Shown: one piece after another, positions 52,258-60,212 of the stretch
Layout of the letters: each line of letters starts with the position of its first letter
How positions within the stretch are numbered: position 1 is the first letter of the stretch
From: Eggerthella sinensis
Lineage (GTDB): Bacteria; Actinomycetota; Coriobacteriia; Coriobacteriales; Eggerthellaceae
DNA length: 64,000 bases
Direction of reading: 5' to 3'
Assembly (NCBI RefSeq): GCF_003339815.1
Contig: NZ_PPTT01000010.1
Span: 1 to 64,000 of the forward strand
Program-made: the position numbers and the translations under genes
The notes under the pieces: generated by a model
Told to the model about the DNA's origin: nothing
What the model saw: the letters and a program-made list of their open reading frames with translations, nothing else
Databases searched by the model: none

Positions 52258-52629
52258 CTAGTCTTTGTTGCCCACCAGGGCGTTGACCAGCGCCGAGACG
52301 ATGCTGATAACGATGGAAGCCACAAACGCGCTGCCGAACGAGTCGATGATGAGCCCCACCTGGAAAATCCCGTTCGCAAGCCACGCCGCGATGTAGAGCA
52401 TGAGCGTGTTCACCACGAGGTAGAAGATGCCCAGCGTGATCACGCTGATGGGAAGGCTGAGCAGCTGCATGATAGGTTTGATGCTGATGTTGATCAGCGA
52501 CAGGATGAGGCCGAAGATGGCGATGCCCACCCACGCGTCCGTGCCGCCCAGAAGCTCGATGCCCGGCACGATCCACACGGCCACGCCCACGGCGACGGCC
52601 GTCACGAGCCAGCGAATGATAAAGTTCAT
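52258..52629 (-). CDS. YvlD/holin-IV-like small membrane protein
   Basis: The 123-residue protein has four hydrophobic segments and the pattern of the YvlD (mycobacterial 4-TMS holin superfamily) family: NFIIRWLVTAVAV at the start, INISIKPIMQLLSLPISVIT in the middle (about residues 45-64), and a final segment with ALVNALVGNKD. The function of the family is unclear; some members are envelope-stress regulated. The start follows AAGGAG. It lies tandem with lrgAB and behind the ArcD-like gene. Confidence 0.82.
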   Translation of the reverse strand: MNFIIRWLVTAVAVGVAVWIVPGIELLGGTDAWVGIAIFGLILSLINISIKPIMQLLSLPISVITLGIFYLVVNTLMLYIAAWLANGIFQVGLIIDSFGSAFVASIVISIVSALVNALVGNKD

Positions 52630-52726
52630 GACATGCTCCTTGACGTTGTGCGATATATGCACCGGACTATACCACTCCCGCGCATACGCCAAGGTCTTCG
52701 GTCATAGAGCCGTCAACTAGCGCCGT

Positions 52727-52754
52727 GCGGGGACCCGTGCGCACGGGTCCCCGC
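52727..52754. repeat. 28-bp perfect palindrome
   Basis: GCGGGGACCCGTGC (52727-52740) is followed directly by its exact inverted copy (52741-52754). It sits between the ArcD-like gene and the YvlD-like gene on the minus strand. There is no T-run; it may be a transcript-end hairpin or a DNA-level site. Confidence 0.6.
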
Positions 52755-52773
52755 GTATGACCGGGCGCCGACG

Positions 52774-54240
52774 CTACAGCACCTGAATGGTTCCGGTGGC
52801 CATGAGCGCAATCGACACCACCATGAGCACGACGATGACCGCTGCGATGACCTTGTCCGCGCGGTTCGGCAGCATCGCCTCGCCCCGTTCATGCTGCCCG
52901 ATGGCGTACACGATGATGCCGGGCGCGAACAGAATGGTGGTGATCATGATGCCCACGAATCCCGCTGCCCACACGAGGAACACCGTGTACACGAAGCCCA
53001 CCGTGCCGAACACGCGTGCCTTCTTCACCTGATCAGGGGTCAGATGCTCCTTCTTCCAGGCGATTTTCATGTAGTACGCCGCCGAGCACACGTAGGGGAT
53101 GAGGATGGTGGACACGGCGCATGCGTAGAAGAACTGGTACGTGGATTCCGAGAACACCGACACGATGAGGAACAGCTGCGTGATGCCGGCCGAGATGAGC
53201 ACGGTCACGATGGGCGCGCCGTTCTTGTTCGTTTTGGCGAACGACTTCGGGAACACGCCCTGACGCGCCGCCTCGAACGGCGTCTCCGCCGCGATGATCA
53301 CGTACCCCAGCATGGCGCCGAGCAGCGACAACACCACGCCCAGGTTCACGATGCCCGCACCGACGGGACCGATGGCGTGCTCGAGGATGCCGGCCATCGA
53401 CGGCGTGGCAAGCTCGGCCATCTGCGCGCGCGGCATGACGCCCATGCTCTCAAGCGAGATGATGAGGTACAGCACGAACACCGAGATGAAGCCGATCACC
53501 GTGGCGCGGCCGACGTCGCGGGCGTACTTCGCGCGCCCCGAGATGACCACGGCGCCTTCGATGCCGGTGAACACCCACACGAGCGCGATCATGGTGGAGA
53601 TGATCTGCGTGCCAAGGTCGGGTCCGCCCGCTTCACCCCAGAAGTTCTCCATGAAGATGGCGGGATCGAACTTGCCCAGCAGCGCGATGGAGAGCACGAA
53701 CAGCGCAAGCGGCACGAGCTTCGCGATGGTTACGATGACGTTGATGCCGGCGGCTTCCTTCACGCCGCGCGCCACGAGCCACACGAGCAGCCACAGAAAC
53801 GCCGAGGCGCACAGGCACGACAGGAGGTTGTTGCCGCTTTCGAACGGGTGGAAGAAGTATCCGAGCGCCGAGAACAGCAGGATGGCGAACGACACGTTCG
53901 ACAGGCATGCCGATACCCAGTAGCCCCAGGCCGAGTTGAACCCGACGTAGTCGCCGAAGCCGGCCGCGGCGTACGCGTAGATGCCGCCGGTGAGGTCGGG
54001 GCGGGCCTGCGACAGCCCGTTGAAGCACATCATGAGCGAGAACACGCCCACGAAGCAGATGGCCCAGCTGATGAGCACGGCGCCGGTGCTCGCTCCGCCG
54101 GCGGCCATGTCGCCGGCAAGGGCGAAAATGCCTCCGCAGATGCTAGCCGTGATCACCATCATGGTGAGACGGAACAGGTCGAGGCCGTTCGGGTCGATGA
54201 TCAGGCCTTTGTCGGAAGACTTCAAGGCAGCACGAGACAT
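52774..54240 (-). CDS. ArcD-like APC antiporter next to the DDAH gene
   Basis: The 488-residue protein has twelve to thirteen membrane segments and is of the same APA type as the protein at 19640. It shares the TM1 glycine motif (TASICGGIFALAGDMAAGG, about residue 35), TGGIYAYAAAGFGDYVGFNS (about 85), and the TM6 region WVFTGIEGAVVISGRAKYARD (about 210). The likely substrates are arginine, methylarginines, ornithine or citrulline, because the gene behind the regulatory element upstream encodes a DDAH-like hydrolase. The start follows AAAGGAGGGG. Confidence 0.85.
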   Translation of the reverse strand: MSRAALKSSDKGLIIDPNGLDLFRLTMMVITASICGGIFALAGDMAAGGASTGAVLISWAICFVGVFSLMMCFNGLSQARPDLTGGIYAYAAAGFGDYVGFNSAWGYWVSACLSNVSFAILLFSALGYFFHPFESGNNLLSCLCASAFLWLLVWLVARGVKEAAGINVIVTIAKLVPLALFVLSIALLGKFDPAIFMENFWGEAGGPDLGTQIISTMIALVWVFTGIEGAVVISGRAKYARDVGRATVIGFISVFVLYLIISLESMGVMPRAQMAELATPSMAGILEHAIGPVGAGIVNLGVVLSLLGAMLGYVIIAAETPFEAARQGVFPKSFAKTNKNGAPIVTVLISAGITQLFLIVSVFSESTYQFFYACAVSTILIPYVCSAAYYMKIAWKKEHLTPDQVKKARVFGTVGFVYTVFLVWAAGFVGIMITTILFAPGIIVYAIGQHERGEAMLPNRADKVIAAVIVVLMVVSIALMATGTIQVL

Positions 54241-54303
54241 GGCCCCTCCTTTCAAGGGGGTAGCAGGGAATGCTGACGCCAGGCGCAAAGGTGCGTGCGT
54301 CAG

Positions 54304-54341
54304 AAAAAGGAAGGCGCGCCGGGCAAGAGCCGCAGCGCGCC
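54304..54341 (-). terminator. Intrinsic terminator between the structured RNA and the ArcD-like gene
   Basis: On the minus strand GGCGCGC (54341-54335) pairs with GCGCGCC (54319-54313), with an inner CGG/CCG, and is followed by TTCCTTTTT. It lies 63 bases before the antiporter start and 28 bases after the structured RNA, the position of a riboswitch expression platform. Confidence 0.7.
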
Positions 54342-54368
54342 GTATGCGGCGATAGAATAGAGTGAGAG

Positions 54369-54493
54369 ACAGGCTGTTTGTGGCGAGTCGGATAGCCGTG
54401 AAGGTTCCGGGGGCTTGAGCTAAGCGGCCTTGTGGGCCGTGTGCGAAGGCCCCCGGGTTCTGAACGGCTAGGCGGCCGCCACAAACAGCCGTC
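54369..54493 (-). ncRNA. Candidate riboswitch-like structured RNA in the DDAH-antiporter unit
   Basis: Four nested stems make a rod of about 125 bases. P1 is GGCTGTTTGTGGCG/CGCCACAAACAGCC (54372-54385/54477-54490), extended by GAC/GTC past a bulged A. P2 is TAGCCGT/ACGGCTA (54393-54399/54464-54470). P3 is CCGGGGGC/GCCCCCGG (54407-54414/54449-54456). P4 is CGGCC/GGCCG (54425-54429/54435-54439). The internal loop between P2 and P3 has 7 bases on each side. It lies directly after the DDAH stop and before an intrinsic terminator and the antiporter. I do not recognise a known class. Confidence 0.6.
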
Positions 54494-54496
54494 AGG

Positions 54497-55273
54497 TTAG
54501 AAGCGAAGCGAGAGGCAGCTCAGACCGCCATCGAGCTTGCGATACTCGGACGTGTCGACGGTGATCGTCTCGTAGCCGGCGTCCTGCACGGCCTTGAGCA
54601 CGGTGGGGTAGCCCTCGGGCACGATGACGGTGCCGTTGACCCAGATGCAGTTGGCGGCGTAGGCCTCGTCCTCGGGAATCTCGATGCGGTTGTACTGCTC
54701 GAAGTCGGGCTTCGTCACGAATTCGCCGGACACCAGCATATTGCCGTCTTCCAGGTAGTTCACGCCCGTCTTCAGGTGCAGCACGTACTCGAGCGGCACC
54801 TCGGAGCCCTCGAGGCCCCAGCCTTCGAGGATCTCGAAGAACTGGCGGATGCCCTCTTCGTTCGTGCGGGCGGAGCGGCCGACGTAGAAATGATCGCCCA
54901 CCATCATGACGTCGCCGCCGTCGAGCGTGCCCGGATTCTCGATGTGCTTCACATGCTCGTCGTCGAAGAATTTGCGCACGGCCGGCTCGATCTCGTCCTT
55001 CTCGCCGTTGCGGCTGTCGGCGCCCGGGTTCGTGATAATGGCGCCCTTGCGGGTGATGACCGCGGGGTCCTCCACGAAGCAGGAGTCGGGGAACTGCTCG
55101 AGGGCCGGCAGGACGGTCACTTCAACGCCGCACTCCTTGAGGGCTGCGATGTAGTCGTCGTGCTGCTTGAGCGCCAGCTCGTAGTCGGGCTGACCCAGCT
55201 CGGGGGCAGAGGTGATGCCCTCAACCATGGACTTGGCCGGACGGCGGACGATGACGTTGGAGAACTTGGTCAT
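54497..55273 (-). CDS. DDAH-like dimethylarginine dimethylaminohydrolase
   Basis: The 258-residue protein is a guanidino-modifying enzyme of the DDAH type. PDSCFVEDPAVIT (about residue 60), LDGGDVMMVGDHFYVG (about 115), HLKTGVNYLEDGNML with the catalytic His (about 165) and the nucleophilic Cys in GGLSCLSLRF at the C-terminus (about 253) are all present. DDAH hydrolyses asymmetric dimethylarginine to citrulline and dimethylamine; close relatives act on arginine or other guanidines, so the exact substrate is open. The start follows AAAGGA. The antiporter lies downstream and a GntR regulator is divergent. Confidence 0.9.
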   Translation of the reverse strand: MTKFSNVIVRRPAKSMVEGITSAPELGQPDYELALKQHDDYIAALKECGVEVTVLPALEQFPDSCFVEDPAVITRKGAIITNPGADSRNGEKDEIEPAVRKFFDDEHVKHIENPGTLDGGDVMMVGDHFYVGRSARTNEEGIRQFFEILEGWGLEGSEVPLEYVLHLKTGVNYLEDGNMLVSGEFVTKPDFEQYNRIEIPEDEAYAANCIWVNGTVIVPEGYPTVLKAVQDAGYETITVDTSEYRKLDGGLSCLSLRF

Positions 55274-55322
55274 AACGGAATCCTTTCGTGAGCGATTATT
55301 TCCGTTCGTTCCTATGCCGCAC

Positions 55323-55351
55323 ATTGTATTCTGTATATTGTATACAATCAA
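55323..55351 (-). promoter_or_regulatory. DDAH promoter overlapped by a GntR-type operator
   Basis: Read on the minus strand: -35 TTGATT (55351-55346), exact 17-base spacer, -10 TACAAT (55328-55323). The palindrome ATTGTATACAAT (55337-55348) covers part of the -35 and the spacer. This is the kind of site bound by FadR/FCD-type GntR proteins. A related TTGGTATACACC lies at 55614-55625, near the GntR gene's own start. Confidence 0.65.
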
Positions 55352-55440
55352 GAGGATGGGGAAAGTTTTTTCGACTTGTTGAAAAGAGAGAGAAGAGCCT
55401 GTCCCCCCTGCCCCCTTTCTTGCACGTTCGCCTCACCTCA

Positions 55441-55489
55441 TTGCGCCCGCGGAATTACGTGTGGTTCGCACAACAATACGCGGGCGCAA
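55441..55489. repeat. 11-bp inverted repeat hairpin upstream of gntR
   Basis: TTGCGCCCGCG (55441-55451) is exactly inverted at 55479-55489, with TGTG/CACA pairing inside. It lies in the 376-base divergent region (55274-55649), which otherwise holds only the promoters and operators described. TATATT (55610-55615) may be the gntR -10 box. Confidence 0.5.
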
Positions 55490-55649
55490 CGCAAGTCCTC
55501 CGCTTGCTCTCGCGCTGGCATATGCGTTCCGTCGGTATCCCCGCAATCGCAAGGTGGCTGCCCCCCCGCTCGCCACTTTCACTCCACCAATCGCTTCCCC
55601 CGCATGTGGTATATTGGTATACACCGTAGCCGTACGACAGGCGGAAGAT

Positions 55650-56300
55650 ATGACGAACGAGTACCGATCGCTCAAGGACCATGTGTACAACCACATCGTC
55701 GATCTCATCGACGGCGGAACCCTCGCCGACGACCATAAAATCAGCGAGCAGCAGATATGCGACGCCCTCGGCGTGAGCCGCACGCCGGTGCGCGAGGCCC
55801 TCATTCAGCTTGCCGCCGACGGCTACCTGGAAAACGTGCCGCGCAAGGGCTTCTACGTCAAGCGCGTCACCGAGGACAGCGCCCGCGAAATCGTGGAGAT
55901 CATCGGACCGCTCGACGGCCGCGCCGCGCTGCTCGCCGTCGACGAGATGACCGACGACGACATCGCGCAGCTTCAGTTTCTGCACGGTTCCATGCAGCTT
56001 GCCATCGACAAGGGCCTCTACAAGAAGTACGACGACCTTCAGCACGATTTCCACGATTGCTACGTGAGCAAGTGCGGAAACTCGCGCCTGATCAGTCTCA
56101 TTCATCAGATGAACCGCTACTTCATGAAGCGCGAATACGCCAACGTGATGGAAGACGAGCTTGACGGCCTGCTGCGCATGGCCAACGAGGAGCACGCCGA
56201 AATCGTCAGGCTTTTCGAGCAGCGCGACGGCGACGAGCTGCAACGGTTTATTCGCGACGTCCATTGGAGCATCGACAATGCCAAGTTCCTCGTCTGGTAG
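55650..56300 (+). CDS. GntR-family regulator with FCD-type domain
   Basis: The 216-residue protein has an N-terminal GntR winged helix (residues about 5-70, with SEQQICDALGVSRTPVREAL) and a helical FCD-type ligand domain (about 80-210). The latter contains LDGRAALLAVDEMTDDD and HDFHDCYVSKCGNSRL, where His/Asp residues usually bind a metal and carboxylate ligand. ATG 55650 follows GGAAG; upstream sequence is not conserved in kind. It is divergent from the DDAH gene, whose promoter carries a fitting palindrome, so repression relieved by an arginine derivative is a reasonable guess. Confidence 0.88.
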   Translation: MTNEYRSLKDHVYNHIVDLIDGGTLADDHKISEQQICDALGVSRTPVREALIQLAADGYLENVPRKGFYVKRVTEDSAREIVEIIGPLDGRAALLAVDEMTDDDIAQLQFLHGSMQLAIDKGLYKKYDDLQHDFHDCYVSKCGNSRLISLIHQMNRYFMKREYANVMEDELDGLLRMANEEHAEIVRLFEQRDGDELQRFIRDVHWSIDNAKFLVW

Positions 56301-57549
56301 CGGCGCGCGTCCCGCGTCGGCGCCCGCCTGCCCCGTCGAGCGCGCGTGCGGGGCGTGCCAGCACATCAGCGTTCCATACGAAACGCAACTCGCACGCAAG
56401 GACAAGCAGGTGGCGCAGCTCTTCTCCCATGTCGTTGACGCGTCGGTGCTGCGCCCCATCATCGGTATGGACGACCCGTTCCACTACCGCAACAAGGTGG
56501 TGTCGCCGTACGCGCCTGGGCGCAAGCTGCAAGACGCCGGCGGCGCGAAGGGCGGCAAGCGCGGGCAGAAGCCGCGCCACGAGATTCTGTGCGGCATGTA
56601 CGCGGCGGGCTCGCACCGCATCGTGCCCACTGATGGCTGCCTCATTGAAAACGAGGAGGCGAAGCGCATCATCCGCGCTGTTCGCGGGCTCATGCCGCGC
56701 TTCGGCATCGAGCCGTACCGCGAGGACACCGGCACGGGCTTCATGCGCCATGCCGTCGTGCGCGTGGGCCACACAAGCGGCGAGATTCTCGTGACGCTCG
56801 TGACGAACGGCCGCGAGTTCCCCGGCTCGAAGGCGTTTTGCCGCGAGCTCGCGCGCCGCTGCCCCCGCATCACGTCCGTCGTGCAGAACGTGAACGAGCG
56901 CCAAACGAACGTCATCCTGGGTAACCGCGAGCAGACGCTGTACGGGCCGGGCTTTATCCTGGACAAGCTGTGCGGTTTGAGCTTCCGCATCTCGTCGCAA
57001 TCGTTTTACCAGGTGAACGCCGTGCAAACCGAGGTGCTGTACGAGCGCGCCATCGAATTGGCGGGATTCACGGGCACCGAGACGGCCATCGATGCGTATT
57101 GCGGCACGGGTACCATCGGTCTCGTGGCTGCGAAGCGCGGCGCCGCGCAGGTGATTGGCGTGGACACCGTGGCGTCGGCCGTGCGCGACGCGCGCGAGAA
57201 CGCCAAGCACAACGGCGTGGAGAACGCTCGGTTCGTGGTGGGCGATGCGGGCGCTTTCATGCGCGAGCGCGCCGCCGAGGGGCAGCCCGTCGACGTGCTG
57301 CTCATGGACCCGCCGCGCGCGGGCGCGAGCGAGGAATTCCTCGCCGCCGCCGTGACGCTTGCGCCTCGACGCATCGTCTACATCTCCTGCAATCCCGAGA
57401 CGCAGGTGCGCGACGTGGGCTACCTGCGCACGCACGGCTTCGCAGTGCGCGCGGTGCAACCGGTGGACATGTTCCCCCATACGGATCATATTGAGACAAT
57501 CGCGCTGATGGAGCGCGTGGAGGACGCCCCTGAAAGGAGCGTACGATGA
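56278..57549 (+). CDS. RlmD-like 23S rRNA (uracil-5-)-methyltransferase
   Basis: The 423-residue protein belongs to the TrmA/RlmD family. The Fe-S ligands CPVERACGAC (about residue 19) and a fourth Cys in PTDGC (about 120) match the C-x5-C-x2-C...C pattern of RumA. AdoMet binding is at DAYCGTGTIGLVAAKRGA (about 275). DPPRAG (about 345) and ISCNPET with the catalytic Cys (about 370) complete the active site. It overlaps the GntR gene by 23 bases and the GGDEF-EAL gene by four (ATGA), so all are cotranslated. The N-terminal TRAM domain of RlmD is absent. Confidence 0.88.
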   Translation: MPSSSSGSGARPASAPACPVERACGACQHISVPYETQLARKDKQVAQLFSHVVDASVLRPIIGMDDPFHYRNKVVSPYAPGRKLQDAGGAKGGKRGQKPRHEILCGMYAAGSHRIVPTDGCLIENEEAKRIIRAVRGLMPRFGIEPYREDTGTGFMRHAVVRVGHTSGEILVTLVTNGREFPGSKAFCRELARRCPRITSVVQNVNERQTNVILGNREQTLYGPGFILDKLCGLSFRISSQSFYQVNAVQTEVLYERAIELAGFTGTETAIDAYCGTGTIGLVAAKRGAAQVIGVDTVASAVRDARENAKHNGVENARFVVGDAGAFMRERAAEGQPVDVLLMDPPRAGASEEFLAAAVTLAPRRIVYISCNPETQVRDVGYLRTHGFAVRAVQPVDMFPHTDHIETIALMERVEDAPERSVR

Positions 57550-60212
57550 GCGAGCACGACCAGGAGCAGGCCTCCGCTTCCGACGACAAGCCCTCGGAAA
57601 AAGCCGCGCCTCTGCTTCGGCACGATGCGCCGACGGCCGCCGATGACCATCATGGCGGCATGGCCGACCTGCACAGCTTCGTGTTCGACAGCGTGCTGGA
57701 AGGCATGCGCACGAGCATTTACGTGACCGATCCCGCTACGGATCGCATTCTGTATATGAACGGGTTCATGAAGCACGACTACGGCGTGGAAGACCCCGAA
57801 GGCAAGGTGTGCTGGCAGGTGCTACAGCGCGGCCTGACGGAACGCTGCGCGTTTTGCCCGGTGGGCGAGCTGCTGAGCTGCGGCGAAGAAGCGCCGCTGG
57901 TGGAATGGGACGAGGAGAGCCCCGTCACCGGTCGCACGTATCGCAACTACGACAGCCTGGTGACCTGGATTGACGGCTCGCGCGTGCATCTGCAGCAGTC
58001 CGTGGACATCACGGCGCTCGTGTCGGCGAACACCGACGAGCTGACGGGCATGCTGTCGCGCCGGGCGGGCAAGGAACGCCTGGCCATCACGTTGGGCCGC
58101 GCGGCGGTCGAAGGCGAGGACGTGTCCGTTGCGCTTTACGACATCAACCGCCTCAAAGAGGTGAACGATCTCTGCGGGCATGCCGAAGGCGACTACCTCA
58201 TCCGCTCGGCTGCGAACGCCGTGCGCCGCGAGTTCGGCCCGAACGATTACGGCTTTCGCCTGAGCGGCGACGAGTTCGTCTGCGTGTTTTTGGGCGATGC
58301 GGTGTCCGCGCGCCTGAAGATGGAACGCGCCCGTGCCGCGCTCGCCTCCCTGCCGCATCGCACCGATCCGGTGTACGACATGGGCTTTTGCTACGGCATC
58401 GCGGAGGTGGACCCCGATGCCCCGCTCGAGCTGTACGAGGTGCTGGCGCAGGCCGATCAGCGCATGTACGAGGAGAAGCGCCGCTACCATATCGACCGCA
58501 ACATCAACGCGCTCATCTGCGCCGAGGAGTCCGGCGCCGGCGTGTCCGTCGATCCGGATACGTTCACCTACGACGAAGACCGGCTCTACGATGCCCTCGT
58601 GGAGAGCACGGACGACTACCTTTATGTATGCAACATGAAGACGGGCGTGTTCCATTACCCGCGCGCGATGGTGGAGGAGTTCGACCTGCCGGGCGAGGTC
58701 ATTGAGAACGCCGCCGCCGTGTGGGGCGCAAAGGTGCATCCCGACGACCGCCAGGCGTTCCTCGAGTCGAACCAGGAAATCACCGATGCGCGCACGACGC
58801 GCCATTGGGCCGAGTACCGCGCCATCAACCGCAAGGGCGAGTGGGTGCGCCTGCGCTGTCGCGGCCGACTCATCCTCGATGCGAAGGGCAAGCCGTTGCT
58901 GTTCGCCGGGTTCATCGCGAACCTGGGGAAGAAGAGCAAGGTGGACCCGCTCACGGGCCTGTTCAACAAGTTCGAGTTCGAAGACGACGTGCGTCGCCGC
59001 ATCGAGACGGAGCCCGATGGGGCCATCAGCCTCATGATGCTGGGCATCGACGACCTGCGCCACATCAACGACCGCTACGACCGCGCGTTCGGCGACGAGG
59101 TCATCCGCTTCGTCGCGCAGCGCATTCAGAGCTCGCTGCCCGAAGACGCGCGCGTGTACCGCTTGGACGGCGACGAATTCGCCGTGCTCGTGAACGACGA
59201 CATCGACGTGCTGCGCGGGGCGTATGCCCAGTTGGGCGGAATGTTCCAGCGTCAACACGACCACAAGGGCCGCAAATTCTACTGCACGTTGTCGGGTGGC
59301 ATCGCGCAGTATCCCGGCGACGCGCAAACCTATGAGAGCCTCGTGAAGTACGCGAACTACGCGTTGGAGCACGCCAAGGGGCACGGCAAAAAGCGCTGCG
59401 TGAACTTCTCGCAGCCCATCCTGTCCGAGCGCACGCGCGAGCTCGAGCTCATGGAGCTGCTGCGCGACAGCGTCGAGAACAACTTCAAGGGCTTCAGCCT
59501 GTGCTATCAGCCGCAGGTGGAGGCGGCTACGGGACGCGTGGTGGGCGCCGAGGCGCTCGCGCGATGGCGCTGCGACGAGTACGGCGATCTGCCGCCGCTC
59601 GAGTTCATCCCGCTGCTCGAAGAGAGCGGCCTCATCGTGCCGATGGGCGCGTGGGTGCTGCGGCGCGCCGTGGATACCTGCAAGAAATGGCGCAAGGTGG
59701 TGCCGAACTTCACCATGAGCGTGAACCTGTCGTACCGTCAGCTCGACGAAGACGGCCTGGTCCCGCTTATCGTGGACACGCTGGAAGAGGCCGGTTTGCC
59801 GCCGGGAAGCCTCGTCGTGGAGATGACGGAAAGCCGGTTTGCCGACGATGCGAAGGTGACGCACGAGCTGTTCGACGAGCTGCGCATGCAGGGCGTGCGG
59901 GTGGCCATGGACGATTTCGGCACGGGCTACTCGTCGTTGGGCGTGTTGAAAACGTCGCCCGCCGACATCGTGAAGATCGACCGCGCCTTCATCCGCGATA
60001 TCCGCACGAGCACGTTCGACGCGACGTTCATCCGGTTCGTGGTGGAGCTGTGCCACGCGGTGGGCATCAGCGTGTGCCTGGAAGGCGTCGAAACCGACGA
60101 GGAATACGAAGTGGTGGGCGGCATGGGGCTCGACTACATTCAGGGCTTCCTGTTCGGTCGCCCGCTGCCCGAAGACGAATTCGAGCGGAGGTTCTTGGAG
60201 GGGAGCGTGTGA
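57546..60212 (+). CDS. Cytoplasmic PAS-GGDEF-PAS-GGDEF-EAL protein
   Basis: An 888-residue signalling protein. A PAS-like region (about 45-160, with CAFCPVGELLSC) precedes a first GGDEF domain whose motif is SGDEF (about 240). A second PAS-like region (about 350-455) precedes a second GGDEF domain with DGDEF (about 540). The C-terminal EAL domain looks active: EALARW (about 668), MTES, DDFGTGYSSL and LEGVET are present. So net cyclic di-GMP hydrolysis is more likely than synthesis. No membrane segment is present. The gene is embedded in a housekeeping operon. Confidence 0.92.
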   Translation: MSEHDQEQASASDDKPSEKAAPLLRHDAPTAADDHHGGMADLHSFVFDSVLEGMRTSIYVTDPATDRILYMNGFMKHDYGVEDPEGKVCWQVLQRGLTERCAFCPVGELLSCGEEAPLVEWDEESPVTGRTYRNYDSLVTWIDGSRVHLQQSVDITALVSANTDELTGMLSRRAGKERLAITLGRAAVEGEDVSVALYDINRLKEVNDLCGHAEGDYLIRSAANAVRREFGPNDYGFRLSGDEFVCVFLGDAVSARLKMERARAALASLPHRTDPVYDMGFCYGIAEVDPDAPLELYEVLAQADQRMYEEKRRYHIDRNINALICAEESGAGVSVDPDTFTYDEDRLYDALVESTDDYLYVCNMKTGVFHYPRAMVEEFDLPGEVIENAAAVWGAKVHPDDRQAFLESNQEITDARTTRHWAEYRAINRKGEWVRLRCRGRLILDAKGKPLLFAGFIANLGKKSKVDPLTGLFNKFEFEDDVRRRIETEPDGAISLMMLGIDDLRHINDRYDRAFGDEVIRFVAQRIQSSLPEDARVYRLDGDEFAVLVNDDIDVLRGAYAQLGGMFQRQHDHKGRKFYCTLSGGIAQYPGDAQTYESLVKYANYALEHAKGHGKKRCVNFSQPILSERTRELELMELLRDSVENNFKGFSLCYQPQVEAATGRVVGAEALARWRCDEYGDLPPLEFIPLLEESGLIVPMGAWVLRRAVDTCKKWRKVVPNFTMSVNLSYRQLDEDGLVPLIVDTLEEAGLPPGSLVVEMTESRFADDAKVTHELFDELRMQGVRVAMDDFGTGYSSLGVLKTSPADIVKIDRAFIRDIRTSTFDATFIRFVVELCHAVGISVCLEGVETDEEYEVVGGMGLDYIQGFLFGRPLPEDEFERRFLEGSV

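Noticed and set aside
54369-54493. Interpretation of the nested stems as a miniature transposable element
   Set aside because: The outer arms could be terminal inverted repeats, but no target duplication is seen and the terminator and gene order fit an RNA element better.
57822-60056. 744-residue minus-strand frame opposite the GGDEF-EAL gene
   Set aside because: No domain and shadow composition; the plus strand carries all catalytic motifs.
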